Part shown: positions 1-5,613 of the stretch, in pieces
Layout of the letters: each line of letters starts with the position of its first letter
How positions within the stretch are numbered: position 1 is the stretch's first letter
Source of the DNA: JBAWVR01 sp037147155
Lineage (GTDB): Bacteria; Patescibacteriota; Minisyncoccia; Phycocordibacterales; GWA1-40-21
Assembly (NCBI GenBank): GCA_037147155.1
Contig: JBAWVR010000016.1
Coordinates: forward strand, 1 to 15,703
DNA: 15,703 nucleotides
Reading direction: 5' to 3'
Program-made: the position numbers and the translations under genes
Notes under the pieces: model-generated
Seen by the model: the letters and a program-made list of their open reading frames with translations, nothing else
What the model was told of the DNA's origin: nothing
Databases searched by the model: none

Positions 1-16
1 ATGTTAATCTTATAGT

Positions 17-1147
17 ATGAGTAATATGGAAATACCAACACCTTTAGCATCCGATGAAAATATTTATGAGGTGCAAAGTGAGAAAAAGAAGTTAAGAGGA
101 TATGCAAAAAATTTAAGATCTCACGGGAATGAGGATTCATTAAAGAGAGCACAGGTGTATACTGAAAAAGTTGAGGTTGTTGGTGAAAGATATAAGGGTT
201 TTATTGAAAAATCTGGAGGGATTGCCAAAGCCAAGGAATTATTTTTGTTGAGTAAAAAAGAGTCCACAATGAAATATTATGAGGCATATACAAAAACAAC
301 TGTTCCTGTTGAGTCTTTGATTCCTAGCATAAAACTAAATGGTTTAGTTACTAAAAACACACCACCTGAAGCGTGGGGCAAAGACCTTCAGCTTTTTGAT
401 GAAGATCAAAACAGGAAAATTAAACATTTACAGAGCGGCTATTCCACAACTTTTGCTAGCTTGCTTTTTATTGAAGATGTTAGTTCTGATGAGAGAGAAG
501 TAGAATACAAAAAAAGATACGGTGAAAAAAAAGATACGATAGATAGAAAAAGAAAAGAAAGTATGGAGCTGGAGGAAATCAGGGACGCGGTCGATAGTGC
601 CTTCAAAGATCAGATTGTTGTAGATATTGCTGCGGGAGCTAATTTATTTGCATACCGGATGGTAGATCATGCTAAGGCAAAATCTTTTATAGCAGTGGAA
701 CCAGCATTTTGTTACGATTTACATAATCGTTTGTTTGAATTATTGAGTCCTGAGATTGAAAGAGAATCAGCTTCTGCGGACTCCCAAGAAGAAAGATTTA
801 GACAGAATAAAGAATTAAATAAAATACCAGTCGCGATTGTGGCTGAAGATATGCTTGGTTTCCTAAAACGCTTACCATCAAATTCTGTTAGCGTGTGGTG
901 TTCTGGAATAGACTATTTAGTAATACCTGATCAAAAGTATAGAGATGAAGTGGCCAAAGAAATTTTGCGCGTTTTGCATCCAGACGGTTCTTATGTTGGA
1001 CAGAAAAACATGTCTATCAAGCTTCCTAAAACTACAGGTATTCAAGTGAGTGAATTTGGTGACAAAGAGGACAAAACCTCTAATTATAGTGCAATAGAGG
1101 TTTATAAAAAAAATCCAAATACAAGTCCTGAGAATAACTTTGTTTAA
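17..1147 (+). CDS. Class I SAM-dependent methyltransferase-like protein
   Basis: The 376-residue product is hydrophilic with a long, charged N-terminal half (about residues 1-195, predicted largely helical) that I do not recognise. The C-terminal half resembles a Rossmann-fold methyltransferase. Residues 201-209 read VVDIAAGAN, a motif I-like glycine loop. They are followed by an acidic residue at the end of the next strand (IAVEP, E228), then a VAEDMLGFLKRLP segment and an ILRVLHPDGSYVG segment near residues 316-328, as in motif post-III of class I enzymes. The substrate cannot be told. An in-frame ATG at 26 (fourth codon) is an alternative start; neither start has an SD site. A TATAGT at 11-16 could be part of a promoter cut by the window edge. 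Fold assignment is an inference from motif spacing. Confidence 0.6.
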   Translation: MSNMEIPTPLASDENIYEVQSEKKKLRGYAKNLRSHGNEDSLKRAQVYTEKVEVVGERYKGFIEKSGGIAKAKELFLLSKKESTMKYYEAYTKTTVPVESLIPSIKLNGLVTKNTPPEAWGKDLQLFDEDQNRKIKHLQSGYSTTFASLLFIEDVSSDEREVEYKKRYGEKKDTIDRKRKESMELEEIRDAVDSAFKDQIVVDIAAGANLFAYRMVDHAKAKSFIAVEPAFCYDLHNRLFELLSPEIERESASADSQEERFRQNKELNKIPVAIVAEDMLGFLKRLPSNSVSVWCSGIDYLVIPDQKYRDEVAKEILRVLHPDGSYVGQKNMSIKLPKTTGIQVSEFGDKEDKTSNYSAIEVYKKNPNTSPENNFV

Positions 1148-1185
1148 TATCCATACGAACGCCTTTCTGTATTCGGAGCCAAATT

Positions 1186-1213
1186 AAAAAAGGACCATAC
1201 GTACGATATGGTC
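1186..1213. terminator. Bidirectional intrinsic terminator
   Basis: The stem is an A-run plus GGACCATA paired with TATGGTC plus a T-run, with one G-T pair and a short CGTACGA loop. The A-run and T-run make it usable from both sides. It ends the methyltransferase-like gene on the plus strand and the metal operon on the minus strand, which converge here. Confidence 0.85.
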
Positions 1214-1244
1214 TTTTTTAATATTTAAATATTTTACCTAGGTT

Positions 1245-1430
1245 TTATTTTTTACATTCACACTCGCAAGGACACTTTTCCTTACAAGCACAGGTTTTAC
1301 CGCACTTGCAAACGCACTCGCAAGGGCATTCTCCTTTACAGTCACACTTTTCACCACACTCACAAGTACATTCGCAGGCTGCATTACATTCACAACCACA
1401 TGAACATTTTTTCATTTTTTCTTCTGACAT
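1245..1430 (-). CDS. Metallothionein-like cysteine-rich protein
   Basis: A 61-residue protein with 21 cysteines (about one third of residues), almost all in C-x-C steps, no aromatic residues and many Lys/Glu. This is the composition of metallothioneins, which chelate soft metal ions (Cu(I), Zn, Cd) in thiolate clusters in the cytoplasm. Residues 21-38 and 39-56 are two tandem 18-residue units of pattern CxCxCGxxCxCKxxCPCE, each with eight Cys, preceded by a looser Cys-rich stretch (9-20). No histidine is present and no signal peptide is seen. It is the last gene of a CsoR-headed operon, which points to copper(I) as the likely ligand. No SD site precedes the ATG, but a strongly structured element lies just upstream (1453-1521). 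I cannot assign it to a named metallothionein family by eye. Confidence 0.8.
   Translation of the reverse strand: MSEEKMKKCSCGCECNAACECTCECGEKCDCKGECPCECVCKCGKTCACKEKCPCECECKK
1263..1370 (-). repeat. Two tandem 54-bp coding repeats in the metallothionein-like gene
   Basis: Two adjacent in-frame units (1317-1370 and 1263-1316) each encode 18 residues with all eight Cys, the Gly, one Lys and the C-P-C-E ending conserved. The pattern suggests growth of the metal-binding domain by tandem duplication. Confidence 0.75.
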
Positions 1431-1452
1431 ATTTTTATTTTTTACCCGTTAA

Positions 1453-1521
1453 GGTTTTAGCTGATTACATTAAGTTACTACTTAATGTCGGAAAATCTTT
1501 GATTTTCCATCTGCTAAAATC
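1453..1521. other. Three-way-junction inverted-repeat element (unexplained)
   Basis: Nearly every base of this 69-bp intergenic segment is paired in one predicted fold. The outer stem is 1453-1465 with 1509-1521 (13 positions, one T-T mismatch, one G-T pair). Hairpin 1 is 1467-1475 with 1480-1488 (perfect, loop TACT). Hairpin 2 is 1490-1497 with 1501-1508 (perfect, loop TTT). It sits in the 123-bp gap before the metallothionein-like gene, so on the minus strand it would be part of that gene's leader. It has no T-run like a simple terminator. It could be a processing or stability element, a regulatory RNA fold, or a small palindromic mobile element. Confidence 0.7.
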
Positions 1522-1553
1522 TTTCTGGGTGATTATTAATAATATCGACCGTT

Positions 1554-2159
1554 CTATAGAATAGATGCTTTAAAAGTGCGGAATATTTCTTGGTCTTCTA
1601 TGTCCTTGGGAGTAGTCTTCTGTGGATCATAGGTAACCTTGAAAATGTCTGGATAAACAAACTTTACATAAGTGACGCCAACATTCTTTCTGATTTCATC
1701 CATAATAAGGAAAGAGTGTCCGGAACAGGGAATGGCAACCTTTAGGGAAATCTGGTTATTGTTTTGCTGATTGGTGATATCACCAGTTCTCACATTAGCC
1801 AGGACAGGGATTACTCCATAGAAGAAGACAAGACTGATGAGAATAGTAGAGGTATAGACAGTCAGAATATATTTCCAATTTTCTTTGATGCCGCTACGGC
1901 ACAAGCAATCAGTTTTCTTGAGGTAGAAGTAGATAGACAGGGTAGCCAGAGTAAAAGAAATGATAATCAAGTAAGAAAAAATGTTGGGAATCAAGAGAGC
2001 CTTTTTTAGAATCACTGATGCCGTCACTGCTCCAATCATGGAAAACAAAGCAAAGGCCAAACAAAAAGAGTGGGGGATGAGGCCATAGATTAATCCAGAA
2101 AGAAGACCCTTCTTGAGATTTGGTTTTGGTTCAACACAACACTTTTTGTTTTGGTCCAT
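1554..2159 (-). CDS. Membrane protein with C-terminal HMA-like metal-binding domain
   Basis: 201 residues. The N-terminus carries a Cys pair (K-K-C-C). Hydrophobic segments lie at about 19-50 (one long or two short helices, containing an IPHSFC segment), 57-80 and 96-122. Residues 137-200 look like a ferredoxin-fold heavy-metal-associated (HMA) domain: a strand, then P-C-S-G-H at 144-148, a helix starting LIMDEI, a GVTYVKF strand and a FKVTYDP strand. The usual CxxC site is replaced by CSGH (C145, H148). The gene starts 2 bases after the CsoR stop, so the two are surely co-transcribed. A role in metal (probably copper) sensing, transport or delivery at the membrane is inferred from context; no transporter family was recognised with confidence. 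Confidence 0.65.
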   Translation of the reverse strand: MDQNKKCCVEPKPNLKKGLLSGLIYGLIPHSFCLAFALFSMIGAVTASVILKKALLIPNIFSYLIIISFTLATLSIYFYLKKTDCLCRSGIKENWKYILTVYTSTILISLVFFYGVIPVLANVRTGDITNQQNNNQISLKVAIPCSGHSFLIMDEIRKNVGVTYVKFVYPDIFKVTYDPQKTTPKDIEDQEIFRTFKASIL

Positions 2160-2161
2160 AA

Positions 2162-2440
2162 TTATTTATTATAAATATTGATAAGTTTCAAAATTTCTTC
2201 AGTCATCTCCTGACGCTTCTTTTCATTCTTGGATAGGATAGCTGATTTGAAGCAGGTGTTGAAGTGGTTGCTCATCAGCATCTCGTGAGCAGAACGGAGG
2301 AGTCCAATCACTGCCAAATTCTGTTGCATGACGCTGATACAGTAGTGATCGTCTTCGACCATGGTGAGTATCTTGTCTAGTGAAGTCTTGGCCTTCTTCA
2401 AACTAATCAATATTTTCTTTTTTTTGTTTTCAACAATCAT
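2162..2440 (-). CDS. csoR: CsoR-type copper-sensing transcriptional repressor
   Basis: The 92-residue product matches the CsoR/RcnR/FrmR family in length and all-helical character. The key metal site is exact: Cys34, then 24 residues, His59, then 3 residues, Cys63 (the C-x24-H-x3-C trio of Cu(I)-binding CsoR). The reading frame runs open upstream to 2569, but an ATG there lies before the promoter (2485-2512), and an ATG at 2461 lies inside the operator. The ATG at 2440 is therefore chosen; it also gives the normal family length. In this family apo-protein binds DNA and Cu(I) binding releases it. Here it heads an operon with an HMA-like membrane protein and a metallothionein-like protein and probably represses its own promoter. 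Confidence 0.85.
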   Translation of the reverse strand: MIVENKKKKILISLKKAKTSLDKILTMVEDDHYCISVMQQNLAVIGLLRSAHEMLMSNHFNTCFKSAILSKNEKKRQEMTEEILKLINIYNK

Positions 2441-2457
2441 TTTATTTTTGTTAATCC

Positions 2458-2480
2458 CCATACCTAGGGGGGAGGTATGG
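2458..2480. promoter_or_regulatory. Candidate CsoR operator
   Basis: A perfect 8-bp inverted repeat, CCATACCT and AGGTATGG, is separated by a 7-bp spacer containing a G-run. TACC...GGTA arms with a G/C tract are typical of CsoR sites. It lies just downstream of the -10 element at the expected transcription start, so a bound repressor would block initiation. Confidence 0.75.
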
Positions 2481-2484
2481 ATAT

Positions 2485-2512
2485 ATAATAGCAAGTCCAA
2501 AATATTTGTCAA
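2485..2512 (-). promoter_or_regulatory. Sigma70-type promoter of the csoR operon
   Basis: On the minus strand a perfect TTGACA (2507-2512) is followed after 16 bases by TATTAT (2485-2490). The transcription start is expected near 2478, within the operator. Confidence 0.75.
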
Positions 2513-2573
2513 ACATTTTTGTAAATGGCAAAAGAACGCCTTAAAATTAAGGTAAATCATGGTTCGCAAATTA

Positions 2574-2582
2574 TGGTATAAT
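2574..2582 (+). promoter_or_regulatory. Extended -10 promoter for the small membrane protein gene
   Basis: TGGTATAAT fits an extended -10 (TGn followed by TATAAT at 2577-2582). No convincing -35 lies upstream. Two more TATAAT hexamers follow at 2594-2599 and 2601-2606; the last would give a near-leaderless transcript for the ATG at 2612. Confidence 0.5.
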
Positions 2583-2611
2583 TTACTTATTAATATAATT
2601 TATAATAACTT

Positions 2612-2983
2612 ATGCAAACAAATAAATTAAAAACTTTTTTGAATACTATTATTTGGGGATTTATTGTCTGGTTTGTCGGTTATATTTTAGGTTTTGTTTT
2701 CTTTGCTATTGTACCAAAAGAGTTTATTGGTTGGGCGATTATGCCTTTTGGTATCGCTTTTACTTTGTGGGCTCTGATCAGCAAAATTAAAAGAGATAGA
2801 TTCAAGTGCTATATTGGTCTAGCAGTTATTTGGACAATCCTCGCGGTAGTTTTAGATTATTTCCTCTTGGTAAAATTATTGAACGCAGTTGGGTACTACA
2901 AACTCGATGTTTATGTTTACTATATCTTAACTTTTGTACTGCCTCTGTGCGTTGGCTGGTATAAGTTCAAGAGAAATAATTAG
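2612..2983 (+). CDS. Small four-helix membrane protein, function unknown
   Basis: The 123-residue product has four clear hydrophobic segments at about residues 10-33, 38-57, 65-88 and 98-116, short charged loops (K-I-K-R-D-R at about 58-63) and a basic C-terminus, so the loop at 58-64 and the C-terminal tail are probably cytoplasmic. No family motif was recognised. It is first of four closely spaced plus-strand genes (gaps 21, 19 and 9 bases). The start has no SD site; TATAAT hexamers sit immediately upstream. Divergent from the csoR operon. Confidence 0.7.
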   Translation: MQTNKLKTFLNTIIWGFIVWFVGYILGFVFFAIVPKEFIGWAIMPFGIAFTLWALISKIKRDRFKCYIGLAVIWTILAVVLDYFLLVKLLNAVGYYKLDVYVYYILTFVLPLCVGWYKFKRNN

Positions 2984-3004
2984 AGGTTTTTTTAAATAAC
3001 TATT

Positions 3005-3256
3005 ATGGCTAAAGTTAAAAGAGAGTTTGATCTACTAACCAAAGAGGAAAGAGAAAAAGCTGTGAATGACATCATTTCTTTCTATATTACCGAGCGTAAT
3101 GAAGAAATGGATATTATTGGCGCTAGTAACATCCTTGATGCTTTTCTTCAGGATATCGCACCCAAGGTTTATAACAAAGCCCTTGATGACGCAAAAAAGG
3201 CGTTTAAAAAACAGGCTGAGGAAATAGATTTTGAAATGGGTTTATTAAAGAAATAA
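3005..3256 (+). CDS. DUF2164 family protein
   Basis: The 83-residue protein matches the DUF2164 pattern as I know it: a basic N-terminus, then a segment on a Y-I-T-E-R-N-E-E theme followed by IGASNILDAFLQDIAPKVYN and a KALDDAKKAF helix with an acidic E-E-I-D-F-E end. The family is small, mostly helical, cytoplasmic and of unknown function. It follows the membrane protein gene by 21 bases and precedes the MliC/DUF333 gene by 19 bases. No SD site is visible before the ATG. Confidence 0.7.
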   Translation: MAKVKREFDLLTKEEREKAVNDIISFYITERNEEMDIIGASNILDAFLQDIAPKVYNKALDDAKKAFKKQAEEIDFEMGLLKK

Positions 3257-3263
3257 TTGATTA

Positions 3264-3269
3264 TATAAT
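3264..3269 (+). promoter_or_regulatory. Possible -10 box giving a leaderless transcript
   Basis: TATAAT ends exactly 6 bases before the ATG at 3276, so a normal start distance would place the first transcribed base at the A of the ATG. A second overlapping TATAAT (3270-3275) abuts the ATG. The region is very AT-rich, so chance matches are possible. Confidence 0.35.
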
Positions 3270-3275
3270 TATAAT

Positions 3276-3953
3276 ATGAAAAAGAACATATTAATCGCAG
3301 TGTTGATTATTCTGGTTTGTCTCGGTCTATATTATATTTATCAAAAGACTACTGATAATAACGATGTTAAGGAGGGAGTAATTAATTCTGCCATTTTTAC
3401 TTGTGCTGAGAATAAAAATATCAACGCTTTGTTTTTCAAGGACAAGGCGGAACTGACTTTGAGTGATGGACGAAATATGTTGCTCATGCAAGCTATCTCT
3501 GCTTCTGGTGCTCGCTATGCCAATACTGACGAATCATTTGTTTTTTGGAACAAGGGTGATACTGCTTTTGTGACTGAGGGTGACAAAACCACTTTTGCCG
3601 ACTGCGTGATTAAACCGGTAGATACTGCCACTACTACTGTAGGTTTGGCTAACCCTGCTTCGGTCAATTGTAAGACTGTCGGAGGAAACTTGGTCATGCA
3701 GAAAAATGGTAATGGTGATGAATACGGTCTATGCTACTTTGAAGAAAACCGGGCTTGTGAAGAATGGGCCCTGTTCCGTGGAGATTGTCCCGTTGGTGGT
3801 CGCAAGACTACCGGCTTTGACACCATTGATCAAAATTATTGTGCTTGGGCAGGCGGGGAGACATTTGCTGTACCGAACTCTGTCTGTACTTTCAAAAATG
3901 GTTCCAAGTGTTCAACATTGGATTTCTATAATGGTAAGTGCTCAGCTAAATAA
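3276..3953 (+). CDS. Membrane-anchored MliC-like / DUF333 protein
   Basis: 225 residues. An N-terminal K-K-N followed by a hydrophobic stretch (about 5-22) is a signal anchor; the adjacent residues do not form a clear lipobox. Residues 38-112 resemble the MliC fold (inhibitor of C-type lysozyme): FTC at 41-43, a LSDGR turn, and a closing Cys at 110 that would make the family disulfide. Residues 125-175 resemble DUF333: LANPASVNC, GGNLV, GLCYF, ACEEWALFRGDCP. A second, partial DUF333-like Cys-rich segment covers about 186-225. The exported part is thus rich in likely disulfides. A role in surface protection against lysozyme-like enzymes is an inference from the MliC similarity. Confidence 0.65.
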   Translation: MKKNILIAVLIILVCLGLYYIYQKTTDNNDVKEGVINSAIFTCAENKNINALFFKDKAELTLSDGRNMLLMQAISASGARYANTDESFVFWNKGDTAFVTEGDKTTFADCVIKPVDTATTTVGLANPASVNCKTVGGNLVMQKNGNGDEYGLCYFEENRACEEWALFRGDCPVGGRKTTGFDTIDQNYCAWAGGETFAVPNSVCTFKNGSKCSTLDFYNGKCSAK

Positions 3954-3962
3954 AATATAAAC

Positions 3963-4934
3963 ATGGTGAATAAAGTCACATTTGAAAATAAGCCATGGTT
4001 GTCACCTCATGAAGTTGATCGTAAATTCAACGAACGAAGAGAAAAACTGCCTAAACAGATTGAAGAATATATTTTAAGTAATCCACTTTTTAAAAGTGAG
4101 GATGTTTCTGTGTATTTTTTTCAAACGAGTGTATCGTCCTTGGTTTGTCTTTTGAGGGGGGAGACTAAGAAATTGGTATTAAAAATTCCTCTGAGTTTAA
4201 CTCATGCTCCCGGGGAGGGTTTATTTTTTAAAGTCTGGGAAAAAGCGGGTGTTAAAGTACCACATGTTTTTGAAGAGGGAGTTATCGGTGATGGGCCGTA
4301 CCTACTTATGGAATTTATTGATGCTGATACTTTGTCTGCTGCAGAAGGTAAAGGCTTTATTTTAAAAAATAAAGAAGAGAAGCTTGGAAGAATATTGCGT
4401 ATGATGCATGTCCCTTTGGGTCATGGTTATGGACGTTGTTTAGAAGGACACGGTGAACACCAAACATTTGTGGGCTGGCTAGAAGGTGAAGAAATGGCTA
4501 AAAAGATTTCCTATATCAAAGAGCATGATTTAATTGGTGATGAATGTGGTGAATTGTCTAAAATCATTAAAATTTTGGCAGATCATACTAAGGCTATAGG
4601 ACACACGAGTTATTGTCATGATGATTATGGTGGTTCAAATATTTTTGCCACGGACCCTCCAACTGTGTTTGATCCAGTGCCAAGATTTAATGATGGCTAT
4701 ATTGATTTAGGTAAAGTGATGTTTGGTCATATGCTCTTTGGTGGTACTGATGAAACTCGCAAAGAGTTTTTGAAAGGTTATTTTGGTGACGAAAAATATG
4801 ATCACAGAGTTTTGCAAGCGGCGACTGTACTGGCAGCTTATATGAAGTTTTCTTATTGGCATCGATCAAAAAAAGAAGAATTGATGAAGAGGGGAATAGA
4901 AAATTTAATTAGAGATAAACATTTGTTGGATTAA
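3963..4934 (+). CDS. Aminoglycoside phosphotransferase (APH)-fold kinase
   Basis: The 323-residue protein has the order of motifs of APH/choline-kinase type enzymes. LVLKIP (K74) is the nucleotide-binding lysine strand. A GPYLLMEFI hinge follows at 111-119. The catalytic loop YCHDDYGGSNIF at 217-228 gives the HxDxxxxN signature (H219, D221, N226). A V-F-D-P segment (D237) supplies the metal-binding aspartate, and YIDLG (D248) follows. It would transfer phosphate from ATP to a small hydroxylated or amino substrate; the substrate is unknown, and drug resistance should not be assumed. It starts 9 bases after the previous stop and ends the four-gene run. No terminator hairpin is seen after it. 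Confidence 0.75.
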   Translation: MVNKVTFENKPWLSPHEVDRKFNERREKLPKQIEEYILSNPLFKSEDVSVYFFQTSVSSLVCLLRGETKKLVLKIPLSLTHAPGEGLFFKVWEKAGVKVPHVFEEGVIGDGPYLLMEFIDADTLSAAEGKGFILKNKEEKLGRILRMMHVPLGHGYGRCLEGHGEHQTFVGWLEGEEMAKKISYIKEHDLIGDECGELSKIIKILADHTKAIGHTSYCHDDYGGSNIFATDPPTVFDPVPRFNDGYIDLGKVMFGHMLFGGTDETRKEFLKGYFGDEKYDHRVLQAATVLAAYMKFSYWHRSKKEELMKRGIENLIRDKHLLD

Positions 4935-4951
4935 AGTGAGATAAGATACCA

Positions 4952-4980
4952 TTGACACAACTAATATGTAATGTTAGTAT
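4952..4980 (+). promoter_or_regulatory. Sigma70-type promoter of the gene at 5035
   Basis: TTGACA (4952-4957), 17-base spacer, TAGTAT (4975-4980). The predicted leader contains a perfect 8-bp hairpin at 4992-4999/5003-5010 with loop TGG, close to its 5' end. Confidence 0.75.
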
Positions 4981-5034
4981 TTTTGCCAGATACGAAACAT
5001 GGTGTTTCGTGCAAACAAATGAAAGGGCAGAATC

Positions 5035-5553
5035 ATGCAGAATCTTGTCGAACGTCTAGTTAAAGGTCTCGCCGAAGTCAAAATGGGTGAGATTACTGTC
5101 CCGGAAGGAGGAGTGCATAGGGGCGAAGTGGTCGTCGGTCAAATCGAGGACCCCAGGATCAAGGTGTTGTACACCTATTATCGCCGGAATGGTGATCGGG
5201 TGAACGAGTTGGTTGAAGCTTACGACAAAGCTGTCGCGGAGACGATTAAGCGGCCGAGAAAAAACCACGATTATGCTACTTGTCCAGTATGTCTTCAAGG
5301 CATTGAGGTTATCCATGAATGCGAATTTCATAAGGCGGTTGAAACTGTGTTCTGGGCAACTGTCGAGTCAACACTTGATGTCAGAGCGACGATTACCGTC
5401 AAAAGCGGTGGACGTCTCAGTATCCGCGCCGGATGGCAAATTGTCGTTAGCCCAAGCGGAAACGCAAAGGTTACTAATTCCGAGGACAACAACATCACGG
5501 TGCTGGGCATTATGATGATGCCTCACGGCGATGAAGCTGCGCCGAAGAAGTAA
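5035..5553 (+). CDS. Hypothetical protein with CxxC/HxCxxH cluster
   Basis: 172 residues, family not recognised. The N-terminal 75 residues are mixed alpha/beta. C83-x2-C86 followed by H94-x-C96-x2-H99 could form a zinc site. The rest (105-162) alternates short strands, including an ATITVKSGGRLSIRAGWQIV segment, and the tail is A-A-P-K-K. The gene stands alone, with its own TTGACA promoter, a leader hairpin, a purine-rich AAAGGG about 8 bases before the ATG, and a strong terminator. Its base and codon use (many C/G third positions) is unlike the AT-rich genes on either side and like the genes at 9452, 14412, 14976 and 15275. Confidence 0.7.
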   Translation: MQNLVERLVKGLAEVKMGEITVPEGGVHRGEVVVGQIEDPRIKVLYTYYRRNGDRVNELVEAYDKAVAETIKRPRKNHDYATCPVCLQGIEVIHECEFHKAVETVFWATVESTLDVRATITVKSGGRLSIRAGWQIVVSPSGNAKVTNSEDNNITVLGIMMMPHGDEAAPKK

Positions 5554-5571
5554 TTCTGCCGGCAAACAAAT

Positions 5572-5612
5572 GACCGGAATTCCACATGTGGGAATTCCGG
5601 TCTGTTTTTTTT
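5572..5612 (+). terminator. Strong intrinsic terminator
   Basis: A perfect 12-bp stem, GACCGGAATTCC with GGAATTCCGGTC, loop ACATGTG, is followed by an eight-T run (5605-5612). It separates the gene at 5035 from the convergent U32 gene. Confidence 0.93.
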
Positions 5613-5613
5613 A

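Noticed and set aside
1453..1521. tRNA-like or integron attC site
   Set aside because: The fold has two arms with no anticodon or T-arm sequences, and there is no attC core site or integrase in view.
1764..2009. 81-residue plus-strand open frame
   Set aside because: It is antisense to the HMA-like membrane gene, with no start signal and no recognisable protein features.
2441..2569. N-terminal extension of CsoR from an ATG at 2569
   Set aside because: It would read through the promoter and operator and give a Cys-containing tail unknown in the family; the ATG at 2440 gives normal length.
3963..4934. Antibiotic resistance gene (aminoglycoside kinase)
   Set aside because: Only the general APH-fold catalytic motifs are visible; the family covers many substrates and nothing here indicates drug specificity.
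5056..5565. Several overlapping open frames on both strands across the gene at 5035
   Set aside because: They are shadows of a GC-richer gene; only the 172-residue frame has promoter, purine-rich leader and terminator in register.
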